Below, piece after piece: positions 53,736-64,000 of a stretch of 64,000 bases of DNA. A model generated the notes under the pieces. That model saw nothing but the letters and a program-made list of their open reading frames with translations. It was not told the origin of the DNA and searched no databases. Numbering within the stretch: the stretch's first letter is position 1; each line of letters begins with the position of its first letter. Position numbers and translations under genes: made by a program. Source of the DNA: a candidate division TM6 bacterium RIFCSPHIGHO2_12_FULL_36_22 (GTDB lineage Bacteria; Babelota; Babeliae; Babelales; UBA12409); contig METK01000015.1 in the NCBI GenBank assembly GCA_001771315.1, positions 1 through 64,000 of the forward strand, written 5' to 3'.

Positions 53736-56090
53736 TTATTTTGCTTCTGCGTTTAACAGAATCTGACTGAGTACTTCATCGGCATGATCTACCCAAATCA
53801 AATTGATGTCTTTAATTATTTCACTAAGTCCTATAATGTCATGTTTGTTTTTATTCGGCAAAATAATATGCGATATACCATTACGCTTAGCGGCAAGTAT
53901 TTTTTCCTTAACCCCACCGATTGGCATAACGTTACCCTGAAGATCAACTTCACCTGTCATGGCATAAGAAGCGTTAATTGCTCGCTTAGTATATGCGGAT
54001 AAGATGGCTGATAACATAGTGATACCAGCTGATGGACCATCTTTAGGCACCGCCCCAGCAGGAACGTGAATATGAAGATCGGTGTTGTCAAAGAGAGCAT
54101 AATCCATAATACCAAATGACTCAGCATGAGCACGGGCATATGTTAATGCTGCTTGTGCCGATTCTTTCATAACATCGCCGAGTTGTCCAGTGAGCATAAG
54201 CTTACCTTTCCCTGGCATGAGAACCGCTTCAATTTTGATCATTTCTCCGCCATACATTGTCCATGCAAGACCATTACAGATACCAATCTTATTAATTTTG
54301 TTACATTCATCTTCTATGAATTGTTTCGGACCTAAGTAACTATCGAGATTTTTGCAGTTAAATTTAAGAAGATTGTTATTTTCCACTAGTGCACGGGCGG
54401 CTTTTGAAAAGAGCTTTTTAATGACGCGTTCAAGTTGTCGCACCCCAGCTTCACGAGTATAGTTGGCGATAAGATCTTCAATGACTTTCGTATCGAGTGA
54501 AATGTTTGTATCTTCAAGACCACCTTCTTGTTTAGCCTTTTTAATAAGATACTTTTTAGCAATTTCAACTTTTTCTTCGCGAGTGTAACCAGAAAGTCGA
54601 ATGATTTCCATACGATCTTTTAATGGTTCTGAAAGAGTTTCTAAGCTGTTTGCTGTTGCTATGAAGATTGTTTTAGATAGATCAAAAGGCACACCAAGGT
54701 AGTTGTCATAAAAAGTAGCATTTTGTTGTGGATCAAGTACTTCAAGCATAGCTGCAGAAGGATCTCCTCTAAAATCAGAACCGATCTTATCTAACTCATC
54801 AATCATGATGACTGGATTCATACTACCAGCTTTACGCATGCCTTGAATAAATCGTCCTGGCATAGCACCAACGTACGTTCTTCTGTGTCCACGAATTTCA
54901 GCTTCATCTTTAACACCACCAAGAGATACTCTAAAGAATGTACGTCCCAAACTGCGAGCAATAGATTTACCCAAACTTGTTTTACCAGTTCCTGGAGGAC
55001 CTACAAAGCAAAGAATTGGAGTATGTCCATCCTTCTTGAGATTACGGATGGAAATAAAATCCAATATGTGATCCTTCACATCCTGTAAACCAAAATGATC
55101 TTCATCTAAGATTTTTTGGGCATTCTTAATATCTAATATGTCTTCTGTTGTTTTATTCCAAGGAAGAGCAAATATCCAATCTAAATAGTTCCTTAAAACT
55201 GCAGCTTCCATAGAATCTGGTGAGGTCTTTTCTAATCTATTTATCTGGCGCATTACCTCTGTTTGTACCTCTTCGTCAAGACCGAGAGCGACTAAATCAT
55301 CTTTCATTTTTTCAAGATCTTCAGCGTCATCCTCACCAAGTTCATGTTTTATGGCTTTAAGCTGTTCGCGAAGATAGAACTCTTTTTGTGATTTATTCAT
55401 AGAGTCTCGAGTGTGAGAGCGAATACGCTCCTGTACCTCAGATACCTCAAGTTCTTTATGAAGTAACTTATAAACCTCTGTTAAGAGTTCCTTTTGTGAT
55501 TTTTGTTCAAGTAAAGCTTGTGATTCTTCTAGTGGAACGTTGAGATGAGATATGACATAATCGGCTATTTTATCGGCATCACTCATTTTAGAAAGTATTA
55601 TATGGAAGTCGGGGCTGAGTATTTGGCCGTTGTTATTCATTTGGTCGGCAAGTTCTTTGATGTTTCGCATGAGAGCATTAACTTCTTCGCCTTTTGTTTC
55701 TACTGATTCTATAGGTGTTATTTTTGCTTTAAGCGATAATTCATCAGCGATTATTTCATTAACCTCTGCTTTGTAGAGGCCTTGTACAAGAATTTTTATT
55801 CCCCCCTCAGGAATTTGTACTACGCGCATAATATTGGCTACTGTACCGACAGAATATAAATCTTTGGTTCCGATTGCGCCTTCGGCATTGTCATCGCTTT
55901 GCTGTTTTGCAGCTAGAAGTAGTGTAAGCTTTGAATCATTGAGAGATTCATTGATTCCCTGAATAATGCGCTCATCTACAACCAGTAATGGAACGATTTG
56001 ATGGGGAAAAACCACCACGTCCATTGTAGGAATGACCGGTAACACTTCCGGCGCAGAACTCTGAGATTTTTTTTTTGAATTCGTCTCCAT
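53736..56090 (-). CDS. lon: ATP-dependent protease Lon
   Basis: A 784-residue LonA protease degrading damaged and regulatory proteins. N-domain (about 18-210), ATPase with Walker A GPPGTGKT (about 365) and Walker B VIMIDELDKIG, and protease domain with catalytic Ser in PKDGPSAGITM and Lys in GGVKEKILAAKRNG. Full length for the family. Upstream lies a dyad at 56153-56173 that might control it. Confidence 0.97.
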   Translation of the reverse strand: METNSKKKSQSSAPEVLPVIPTMDVVVFPHQIVPLLVVDERIIQGINESLNDSKLTLLLAAKQQSDDNAEGAIGTKDLYSVGTVANIMRVVQIPEGGIKILVQGLYKAEVNEIIADELSLKAKITPIESVETKGEEVNALMRNIKELADQMNNNGQILSPDFHIILSKMSDADKIADYVISHLNVPLEESQALLEQKSQKELLTEVYKLLHKELEVSEVQERIRSHTRDSMNKSQKEFYLREQLKAIKHELGEDDAEDLEKMKDDLVALGLDEEVQTEVMRQINRLEKTSPDSMEAAVLRNYLDWIFALPWNKTTEDILDIKNAQKILDEDHFGLQDVKDHILDFISIRNLKKDGHTPILCFVGPPGTGKTSLGKSIARSLGRTFFRVSLGGVKDEAEIRGHRRTYVGAMPGRFIQGMRKAGSMNPVIMIDELDKIGSDFRGDPSAAMLEVLDPQQNATFYDNYLGVPFDLSKTIFIATANSLETLSEPLKDRMEIIRLSGYTREEKVEIAKKYLIKKAKQEGGLEDTNISLDTKVIEDLIANYTREAGVRQLERVIKKLFSKAARALVENNNLLKFNCKNLDSYLGPKQFIEDECNKINKIGICNGLAWTMYGGEMIKIEAVLMPGKGKLMLTGQLGDVMKESAQAALTYARAHAESFGIMDYALFDNTDLHIHVPAGAVPKDGPSAGITMLSAILSAYTKRAINASYAMTGEVDLQGNVMPIGGVKEKILAAKRNGISHIILPNKNKHDIIGLSEIIKDINLIWVDHADEVLSQILLNAEAK

Positions 56091-56152
56091 TACCTCCCCC
56101 TTTTTTTCGTAGTTACTGTTTACAGTTTAAGTGAGTATACTTTTCAAAGGCA

Positions 56153-56173
56153 ATGATTCTTCATCAGAATCAT
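56153..56173. promoter_or_regulatory. Perfect dyad between divergent lon and orn
   Basis: ATGATTCT-TCATC-AGAATCAT, an 8-base perfect inverted repeat with a 5-base spacer. It is not a CIRCE element. Placed in the only promoter space for lon and orn, it may be an operator. Confidence 0.4.
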
Positions 56174-56284
56174 GATAAATGTGATAAAATAAGCTTTTTG
56201 GTTTCAAAAGTGTACGATAACGTTATAGTTTAAAAGAACAGTTTATAATTTGTTTGTATAAGGTGCCTATATAAAAGGGTTTTT

Positions 56285-56848
56285 ATGATGGAAAAAAAAA
56301 TTTTTACAGAGGCGCCACTCGTGTGGATCGACCTTGAAATGACGGGCCTTGATATAGCGAGGGATGTGATTCTTGAGATTGCAGTGGTTCTGACTGATTC
56401 TCAATTATCAGAGATTGCTCGAGGTCCTAACCTTGTCATCTCTCATCCTCAACACGTGCTTGATGACATGGATGAGACATGTACCGCCATGCATACCAAA
56501 TCAGGTCTTACTACTGATGTTATTAATTCAACTGTCTCGCTTAAAAGTGCGCAAGAGCAAGTAATTAAATTTTTAAAAGAGCATTGTCGATCGGGTCAAT
56601 CTCCTCTTTGTGGTAACTCGGTGTGGCAGGATAAGATATTTCTTACTCGGTATATGCCAAATATCATTAACTTTTTGCATTATCGTATTATTGATGTCTC
56701 TACTATTAAGCAGTTGGTGCAATGTTGGTATCCGGCGAGTGAATATAAGAAATTTCAAAAAAAAGAAGGTCATCGGGCATTGGATGATATATATGAATCT
56801 ATAGATGAACTTCGATGGTATAGGCAACATTTTTTTGTATCAAAATAG
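56285..56848 (+). CDS. orn: Oligoribonuclease
   Basis: A 187-residue DEDDh exonuclease clearing 2-5 base RNA ends. Acidic residues are in DLEMTG, NSVWQDKIFL and HRALDDI (His and Asp). Length is normal (about 180). The ATG, doubled as ATGATG, follows an AAAGGG site. Essential in bacteria that depend on it. Confidence 0.95.
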   Translation: MMEKKIFTEAPLVWIDLEMTGLDIARDVILEIAVVLTDSQLSEIARGPNLVISHPQHVLDDMDETCTAMHTKSGLTTDVINSTVSLKSAQEQVIKFLKEHCRSGQSPLCGNSVWQDKIFLTRYMPNIINFLHYRIIDVSTIKQLVQCWYPASEYKKFQKKEGHRALDDIYESIDELRWYRQHFFVSK

Positions 56849-56886
56849 TGCTTATAAGTACCAAAAATTGGCTCCTGACGGTTTCC

Positions 56887-56915
56887 TTGCCTTTTTAAGA
56901 CTGCGGGGGTATAAT
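56887..56915 (+). promoter_or_regulatory. Strong promoter of the 315-residue exported protein
   Basis: TTGCCT at 56887-56892, 17 bases, TATAAT at 56910-56915: a perfect -10 and good -35. It lies 52 bases before the start codon at 56968. Confidence 0.75.
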
Positions 56916-56967
56916 CTTCAATCAGTAGTAGTTTTTGTCTGAAAAATGATAAAGGAGAGCAATAAGA

Positions 56968-57915
56968 ATGAAGAACAAATTACAGAGTCTTTTTTTTCTT
57001 CTATTGGTGGGTTTGGGAAGTACAAGCCGCATGGTTTCTGATGTTAATGAAGTAAAATATCGTAGAGCATATGATGCACGTTTGAATGAAGATGTGGCAA
57101 GAGAAGAAGAACGTATGCGCTGGAATAAACAAGGTGAATTGCGTGCTGAAATTGAAAAAAAGCATAAAGAAGATCCTGAAAAATATCCCTTAGATCTAGG
57201 GCTTCTTTATTGGAGAGAGGACTTAGCTCGTCGTGAAATGATCAAAAATCGCCCAGAAACAGCGACACAAGTACGCGAACGTTTGGCTCAAGTGGAGTTA
57301 AGTAAGTTTGAAGATGGTAAGCGTAAAGAAGTAACGCGTTTTAAGGTTGCACTTGAATATGCGAATATCAATGTTATTAGATCAATGGCATTACTGCGTG
57401 ATTGTGCTCTAGCTCGAAGTGCTGAAATGTACAAATATCTTGAAGAACGTTGCAGAGAAGCTGGTCGTTCTCTGGATGAAAATGATGTACATGTAGCTCT
57501 ACAAACTGACCAAGCGGGTCTCAATGCAGCATTTATTAGTCAACAAAATCCAGAATTGTGGAAAGCATATGCACGTGGTGCGTATGCCCAAAAGTATGTA
57601 GATGATATAACATCTGCTCAAGAGCTTGATACTAATGCGATTGCCATTATTACTCGATTACAACAAGATGGTGCACAGTTAAGTCGTAGCAGTCTTGAAA
57701 AATTGCAAGGTTTTGTTAAGCCTCAATTGGATGCAGAAAATCCAAAAAGAAGCTTCTGGCCAAATGAGAATAGAACGAAAGATTTAAAAAACTTTCTTAA
57801 CAGAATTACAGATGTTGTTGAGGGCCTTCGTTTAGCTGAAGAAGCTGCACACGCTCAAGCACAGAAAAAGAGCTTCTGGCCGGATGATAAAAAAGTAGCT
57901 GGATCAGTAGCATAG
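56968..57915 (+). CDS. Abundant-looking exported helical protein, unknown family
   Basis: A 315-residue protein with signal peptide (about 1-20) and a highly charged helical body rich in Glu, Arg and Lys. The motif SFWP followed by acidic residues occurs twice near the end (PKRSFWPNE, about 256, and KKSFWPDD, about 305), possibly a short binding repeat. It stands as a single-gene unit with a perfect TATAAT promoter, an AAAGGAGAG ribosome site and a strong terminator, so high expression is likely. Function unknown. Confidence 0.65.
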   Translation: MKNKLQSLFFLLLVGLGSTSRMVSDVNEVKYRRAYDARLNEDVAREEERMRWNKQGELRAEIEKKHKEDPEKYPLDLGLLYWREDLARREMIKNRPETATQVRERLAQVELSKFEDGKRKEVTRFKVALEYANINVIRSMALLRDCALARSAEMYKYLEERCREAGRSLDENDVHVALQTDQAGLNAAFISQQNPELWKAYARGAYAQKYVDDITSAQELDTNAIAIITRLQQDGAQLSRSSLEKLQGFVKPQLDAENPKRSFWPNENRTKDLKNFLNRITDVVEGLRLAEEAAHAQAQKKSFWPDDKKVAGSVA

Positions 57916-59466
<1,551 letters not shown>

Positions 59467-59474
59467 GGCTGTGC

Positions 59475-59711
59475 ATGGAACTGGTTATTAGTAGTCCTCT
59501 TCAGCGGAACGTTCATGATGTTGCTTGGGTTGAGCTTAACTCAGATGTGGGCAATCTTATAATCCAACCATCTCATGCGCCAATGGTTATTGCTTTAAAA
59601 AGAGATTCTCAGGTTATATATGGTTTAATGAGTGGCAAGCAGGATACTATTACAGTTGTCTCTGGGATTGCACATGTAACACGGGAGTCGGTTTTACTGT
59701 TAGTGGTATAA
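59475..59711 (+). CDS. atpC: F1 ATP synthase subunit epsilon, short form
   Basis: A 78-residue protein matching only the N-terminal beta-sandwich of epsilon (GNLIIQPSHAPMVIALK corresponds to GELGILPGHAPL..). The C-terminal helical hairpin that blocks ATP hydrolysis is absent (family about 130 residues). It can still link gamma to the c-ring but should not give epsilon inhibition. 8 bases after atpD, 4 before herA. Confidence 0.85.
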   Translation: MELVISSPLQRNVHDVAWVELNSDVGNLIIQPSHAPMVIALKRDSQVIYGLMSGKQDTITVVSGIAHVTRESVLLLVV

Positions 59712-59715
59712 AAAA

Positions 59716-61320
59716 ATGAAAAAGCAACTAGGTACTATTCTTTCTGGGTCATTGATCGAAGGTTTTTTGATGCGCATTTGTGCGCAGGAACAGTTCGAGA
59801 AAATTAAAACGGGTAAATTTGTTTCTATTGTGGGACAAGATTATACTTTCTTTTCTCTCATAACAGATCTTCGCCTTGAAGTTTCTAATCCAGATATTTT
59901 GTTATTTCCGCCTTCGGAAAATGAATCACTATTGGTCAACGCATTAAAGAAGAGAGATATTTATGCAACGGCACAACTCAAGCCAATGCTTATGGTTGAT
60001 ATGAAAAATAGAGTTATGCCGGTCAAGACCATACCACCCCACTTTGCACATGTGTATGATGTTGATGAAAGTGAAGTGGCATTAATATTTGGTGATGAAA
60101 ATCATCCAGAAAAAAAATTCTTTAATGTTGGAACACCGCTAGATATGCAGACGCCAGTTTGTCTTAATCTTGATAGATTAACAGAACGGTCTAATGGTAT
60201 CTTTGGTAAAACGGGTACGGGAAAAACATTTATCACCCGATTAGTGCTTGCAGGACTCATTAAAACTGAAAAAGCAGTTAACCTCATATTTGATATGCAT
60301 AGTGAATATGGTTTGCAAGCTCGACAGGAACAAGCGAATAAAGGGCTGTCATTCGTTAAGGGCCTTAAAACTCTTTTTCCAGATAAGGTTGTCATTTTCT
60401 CTCTTGATCCAGAATCGACACGTCGGCGTGGTAGTATGCCGGATGTGGTAATTGATATTCCATTACAGTCGATTCATGTTGAAGATATTATGTCGCTAGG
60501 CAGTGAGCTTAATTTACACTCTACAGCCATGGAAGCGGCATATCTTATTGCTGCGCGATATAAAGAAAATTGGCTTGTAGAGTTATTGGCACATGGTGAA
60601 GATATTAAGGAATTTGCATCAACTATCGGTGCGCATCCAGAATCAATTGGTGCATTATATCGTAAACTTAAACGTATTGAGCGTTTCCCTTTCTTCTCTT
60701 TTATAAAAACAAAGCATTCAGTTATTGATCAAATGATGGAGTATATTGATCGTGGGAAGCATGTCGTTGTTGAATTTGGTAATCATACATCTACATTCTG
60801 CTATCTTTTGATTGCTAATATTATTACAAGAAGAATACACCAAGAGTATATGGCCAAGACTGAAAAGTTTCTTGGTTCTCAAAATATAGCAGATGAACCG
60901 AAAAAGCTCATGATTACTATCGAAGAGGCACACAAGTTTCTTAATCCTCAAGCAGCACACCAGACTATTTTTGGTACAATTGCACGAGAAATGCGTAAGT
61001 ATTACGTTTCTTTACTTGTTGTTGATCAAAGGCCATCTGGTATTGATGCTGAAATATTATCACAGATTGGTACCAAGATTGTGGCGCAGTTGAGTGATGA
61101 AAAGGATATTCAAGGCGTTTTAACTGGTATTAATAATGCTCAACAGTTACGTGGTATTCTATCTTCTCTAGATTCTAAAAAGCAGGTTCTTTTGTTGGGC
61201 CATGCAGTTGCAATGCCGGTAGTTATAGAAACACGAACCTATGATGAAAAATTTTATCGAGATATGGGTGACGGTGTTGCAGTTAAAAAGCTTGATGAAA
61301 TTATCAATGAGATATTCTGA
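59716..61320 (+). CDS. herA: HerA-type hexameric DNA translocase/ATPase
   Basis: A 534-residue FtsK/HerA-superfamily ATPase. After an N-terminal HAS-like barrel (about 1-120) comes Walker A GKTGTGKT (about 165), Walker B KLMITIEEAHKFL and an Arg-finger region DQRPSG. HerA normally works with the NurA nuclease in DNA end processing; no nurA is adjacent. It appears cotranscribed with atpDC (4 bases), which has no evident functional reason. Confidence 0.85.
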   Translation: MKKQLGTILSGSLIEGFLMRICAQEQFEKIKTGKFVSIVGQDYTFFSLITDLRLEVSNPDILLFPPSENESLLVNALKKRDIYATAQLKPMLMVDMKNRVMPVKTIPPHFAHVYDVDESEVALIFGDENHPEKKFFNVGTPLDMQTPVCLNLDRLTERSNGIFGKTGTGKTFITRLVLAGLIKTEKAVNLIFDMHSEYGLQARQEQANKGLSFVKGLKTLFPDKVVIFSLDPESTRRRGSMPDVVIDIPLQSIHVEDIMSLGSELNLHSTAMEAAYLIAARYKENWLVELLAHGEDIKEFASTIGAHPESIGALYRKLKRIERFPFFSFIKTKHSVIDQMMEYIDRGKHVVVEFGNHTSTFCYLLIANIITRRIHQEYMAKTEKFLGSQNIADEPKKLMITIEEAHKFLNPQAAHQTIFGTIAREMRKYYVSLLVVDQRPSGIDAEILSQIGTKIVAQLSDEKDIQGVLTGINNAQQLRGILSSLDSKKQVLLLGHAVAMPVVIETRTYDEKFYRDMGDGVAVKKLDEIINEIF

Positions 61321-61327
61321 GCAAAAC

Positions 61328-61365
61328 AAAAGGTAGAAGTGTATTAATCTTCTACCTTTTGTTTT
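61328..61365. terminator. Bidirectional rho-independent terminator
   Basis: Perfect 12-pair stem AAAAGGTAGAAG (61328-61339) with CTTCTACCTTTT (61349-61360), A-rich on one side and T-rich on the other. It serves herA on the plus strand and the small gene and secA on the minus strand. Confidence 0.9.
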
Positions 61366-61381
61366 GATTATATTTTATTTT

Positions 61382-61757
61382 TTATCTGTATTGGGTAGTA
61401 GCTTCTGCCATAAAAGCAGCTGCCGCGTCCGTCAGATCTTCTTTTGTAGCTATGCTTGCCTTTATTATATTTGGGACGGCTCTTGACTCCTCTACAGCTC
61501 TTTTAAGCAACGCATATTTTTCTTTACCGTTGGGCCTGACGAATAATAAATTCTTTAAGAATCGCAAGCTGACCTGGCGTGAAAGATGTTGTTGGCAATT
61601 CGATCATAGCTAAATTGTTTAATGATACTGGAGTTGTGGCTGTGAAACGAAGAGCCATTAATTCTACCGAACTATATTGTATTCTTTTTGGTCTTCGATC
61701 AATTGCTATACTGAAGTTGGTAGTTATAAATAAAAATAATAATATAATATATTTCAT
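61382..61757 (-). pseudogene. Small exported protein gene with a frameshift
   Basis: Two overlapping minus-strand frames fit one protein: 61757-61524 starts with a signal peptide (MKYIILLFLFITTNFSIA) and ends at IIRQAQR; 61567-61382 continues in another frame with NGKEKYALLKRAVEESR ... ATTQYR. Removing one base from the CCC run (plus-strand GGG at 61532-61534) joins them into about 136 residues with a natural junction. Either a recent frameshift, a sequencing error or two real overlapping genes. The start overlaps the secA stop as ATGA. Function unknown. Confidence 0.55.
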
Positions 61758-64000
61758 CGTTTTTTCCTTTGTGCTCTACGTTGTGCTCGATTAAGCAGTG
61801 CTATGGCATCGGTTTCTTCAGTTGGGGTGCCAACATTTATTTGTGCAAGCTCTTTTTCGCGCTGATTTTCAAGTTCTTGTTTATTAAAATGTTCAAGATT
61901 CATATGGAATATAAGATAAATTATTTCCCAAGTAACGCTATTTATCATATCTTGGAACATTATAAATGCCTCACGCTTATATTCAATGAGTGGATTTTTT
62001 TGGCCATATCCGCGCAACCCGATACCTTCTTTAAGATGGTCGATATTGAGCATGTGTTGTTTCCAAGCTTTATCAAGTACTTCAAGAATGATCCATTTTT
62101 CTGCTTCATTAACTATTTGTGGATCGAATTGTCTATGAAATAGATCATACTGTTCGAGTACAAAGTTAATAAGATCAGGTGTGAACGTGTCTACATTATC
62201 AGTACGTACACCAGCTGCTTTGAAAGCTTCTGGAGACATACGTATTAACTGTGACAAGGTGGCAATTGTTTTATTAGCGGCTTCAGAAGTGAGTTCTCGT
62301 TTTGGGCATTCTAGAGCAACAACATTTTGAATACATGCAGTAATCATATCTCTAATGCGATTATCGATATTTTCTTGTGATTCTAGAATTTCGCGGCGCA
62401 ATTGATAGATAACTGTACGATGCTGATTAAGAACGTCATCGTATTCAAGTAGGTGTTTACGTGTTTCAAAGTTTTGTTTTTCAACTTTTTCCTGAGCTCG
62501 AGCGATAGTTTTGGATACAAACTTAGATTCAATTTCTTCTTCTTCGCCCATGCCCCAACGTTGCATATTTTTCTTGAGATTTTCTCCAGCAAATATACGG
62601 ATTAATTCATCTTCTAAAGAAAGATAGAAACGAGATTCGCCTGGATCACCCTGTCTACCAGAACGCCCACGTAGCTGATTATCAATACGCCTACTTTCAT
62701 GACGCTCTGTACCAAGTATATATAAGCCCCCAGCCTCTTTTGACTCAGGAGATAATTTGATATCAGTACCACGTCCAGCCATATTGGTAGCAATGGTAAT
62801 GTGTCCTGGTGTACCAGCAAACTCAACAATTTCAGCTTCGCGCTCATGTTGTTTGGCGTTAAGCACATCATGAGGGATGCCGTGTGCGCTAAGAATTTTG
62901 CTCAGTAGCTCAGATGTTTCAATAGCAACAGTACCAATCAAGACAGGTTGTTGTTTTGCGTGTCGCACTTTAATGTCTTCGACTATGGCCTTGTATTTAG
63001 CATTTTTTGTTAAATAGATAATATCAGATTGATCCTGACGAATAAGCTTTTGATGTGTTGGAATACTTACAACATCAAGCTTATAAATTTTATGAAATTC
63101 TTCGGCTTCAGTGGTTGCAGTACCAGTCATGCCAGCAAGCTTTTCATACAACCTAAAGAAATTTTGCAGAGTAATAGATGCTAAGGTTTGGCTTTCTTTT
63201 TCGATAGGTACACCTTCTTTGGCTTCAAGTGCTTGATGTAGCCCATCACTATAGCGTCGACCGCTTAAAATACGACCAGTAAATTCATCAACAATGGCTA
63301 CTTTACCATTGCGAACCACATAGTCAACGTCAATTTTGAAAAGAGCATTAGCTTTTAATGCTTGTGTTATATGATGTAAAAGCTTGAGATTTTCTACTGC
63401 ATAAAGATTATCAACACCGAAAGCAGATTCGACTTTATCATTTCCAGATTCAGTTAACTGAACAGATCGTGCCTTTTCATCTACTTCATAATCTTCAGTT
63501 TTAATGAGTCTTTTGACTATTTTGTCGGCAGTAACGTATAGATCGCTTTCTTCATCAGTGGAACCAGAGATGATAAGCGGTGTTCGTGCTTCATCAATTA
63601 AAATGGAATCAATTTCATCGACAATAGCGTAGTGAAGATCTCGTTGAACATAATCTTCCAAACGGAATTTCATATTATCACGAAGATAGTCAAATCCAAG
63701 TTCGTTATTAGTGGCATATAAAATGTCGGCTTGATAAGCTTCTTTTTTTTGTAAATCATTCATGCCATGTTGTAATATTGCAACAGATAGACCAAGGAAA
63801 TTGTATACAGGAGCGTTCCATTCAGCATCGCGACGTGCAAGATAATCGTTAACGGTAACAAGGTGTGCGCCTTTTCCCATTAATGCATTAAGATAGAGTG
63901 GAAGCACGGCGGTAAGTGTTTTACCTTCACCCGTTTTCATTTCGGCAATTTTGCCCTCATGAAGTACAATGGCACCCATGAGCTGAACATCAAATGGTCG
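61754..64000 (-). CDS. secA: Preprotein translocase ATPase SecA (5' end outside window)
   Basis: The motor of Sec export. Seen: Walker A KTGEGKTL, DEIDSILIDEARTPLIISG, TGTATTEAEEF, NMAGRGTDI and helicase motif QLRGRSGRQGDPGESRFYLSLED, then the scaffold and helical domains. The frame stays open to position 64000 (reading RPFDVQLMGA), so the true start lies outside. The C-terminal zinc-binding tail (CxCxSG..CH) is missing; the protein ends NRAQRRAQRKKR, so SecB contact through that tail is not possible. It serves the many signal-peptide proteins in the window. Confidence 0.97.
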   Translation of the reverse strand, partial: RPFDVQLMGAIVLHEGKIAEMKTGEGKTLTAVLPLYLNALMGKGAHLVTVNDYLARRDAEWNAPVYNFLGLSVAILQHGMNDLQKKEAYQADILYATNNELGFDYLRDNMKFRLEDYVQRDLHYAIVDEIDSILIDEARTPLIISGSTDEESDLYVTADKIVKRLIKTEDYEVDEKARSVQLTESGNDKVESAFGVDNLYAVENLKLLHHITQALKANALFKIDVDYVVRNGKVAIVDEFTGRILSGRRYSDGLHQALEAKEGVPIEKESQTLASITLQNFFRLYEKLAGMTGTATTEAEEFHKIYKLDVVSIPTHQKLIRQDQSDIIYLTKNAKYKAIVEDIKVRHAKQQPVLIGTVAIETSELLSKILSAHGIPHDVLNAKQHEREAEIVEFAGTPGHITIATNMAGRGTDIKLSPESKEAGGLYILGTERHESRRIDNQLRGRSGRQGDPGESRFYLSLEDELIRIFAGENLKKNMQRWGMGEEEEIESKFVSKTIARAQEKVEKQNFETRKHLLEYDDVLNQHRTVIYQLRREILESQENIDNRIRDMITACIQNVVALECPKRELTSEAANKTIATLSQLIRMSPEAFKAAGVRTDNVDTFTPDLINFVLEQYDLFHRQFDPQIVNEAEKWIILEVLDKAWKQHMLNIDHLKEGIGLRGYGQKNPLIEYKREAFIMFQDMINSVTWEIIYLIFHMNLEHFNKQELENQREKELAQINVGTPTEETDAIALLNRAQRRAQRKKR

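Overview
The window looks like part of the chromosome of a reduced, AT-rich, Gram-negative, host-dependent bacterium. The best fit is the Dependentiae (TM6/Babeliae) type. The evidence is a diderm envelope (three secretins, two beta-barrel-like proteins ending in Phe), a large share of short secreted proteins without recognisable family, a secreted ankyrin-repeat protein, a eukaryote-like cytosolic phospholipase A2 domain, a secreted PPP-type phosphatase, and an ArgR-controlled amino-acid uptake operon instead of visible arginine biosynthesis. The lineage is inference; no rRNA or tRNA gene was recognised here.

Left arm (1-27.5 kb): a secreted phosphatase; argR plus a three-gene polar amino-acid ABC transporter behind a promoter overlapped by two ARG boxes; two small exported proteins; a M23 peptidase-pilO-pilP-pilQ-like operon on the minus strand; uvrC-clpB; an ankyrin gene in a disturbed stretch holding a relic of the clpB 3' end and a roughly 320-bp inverted-repeat element; two SppA-like peptidase genes; a MutY-like glycosylase and an M16 peptidase; a short ComEC; the cPLA2-like lipase; a clostripain-family protease; and a family 4 uracil-DNA glycosylase. 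Both DNA glycosylases lack the cysteines that normally hold a 4Fe-4S cluster.

Origin (27.6-27.9 kb): ten DnaA boxes in two facing arrays with about 11-bp phasing, followed by an AT-rich stretch, mark a very likely chromosomal oriC between the glycosylase gene and nusA. Plus-strand genes are C-rich to its left and G-rich to its right, as expected for a replication origin.

Right arm (28-64 kb): nusA-infB, a polyprenyl-phosphate sugar-1-phosphate transferase, endonuclease IV, a cysteine-rich outer-membrane protein, aspS, eno, then a minus-strand type II secretion operon (gspC-gspD-gspL-gspM-gspD) with two different tandem secretins joined by ATGA overlaps, an AAA+ ATPase, a MoxR ATPase, another outer-membrane protein, galE, a PfkB kinase, lon, orn, a strongly expressed small exported protein, an isolated atpD-atpC pair, herA, a frameshifted small gene and the 3' part of secA. 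The secretion genes on the right could export the hydrolases encoded on the left, which is inference.
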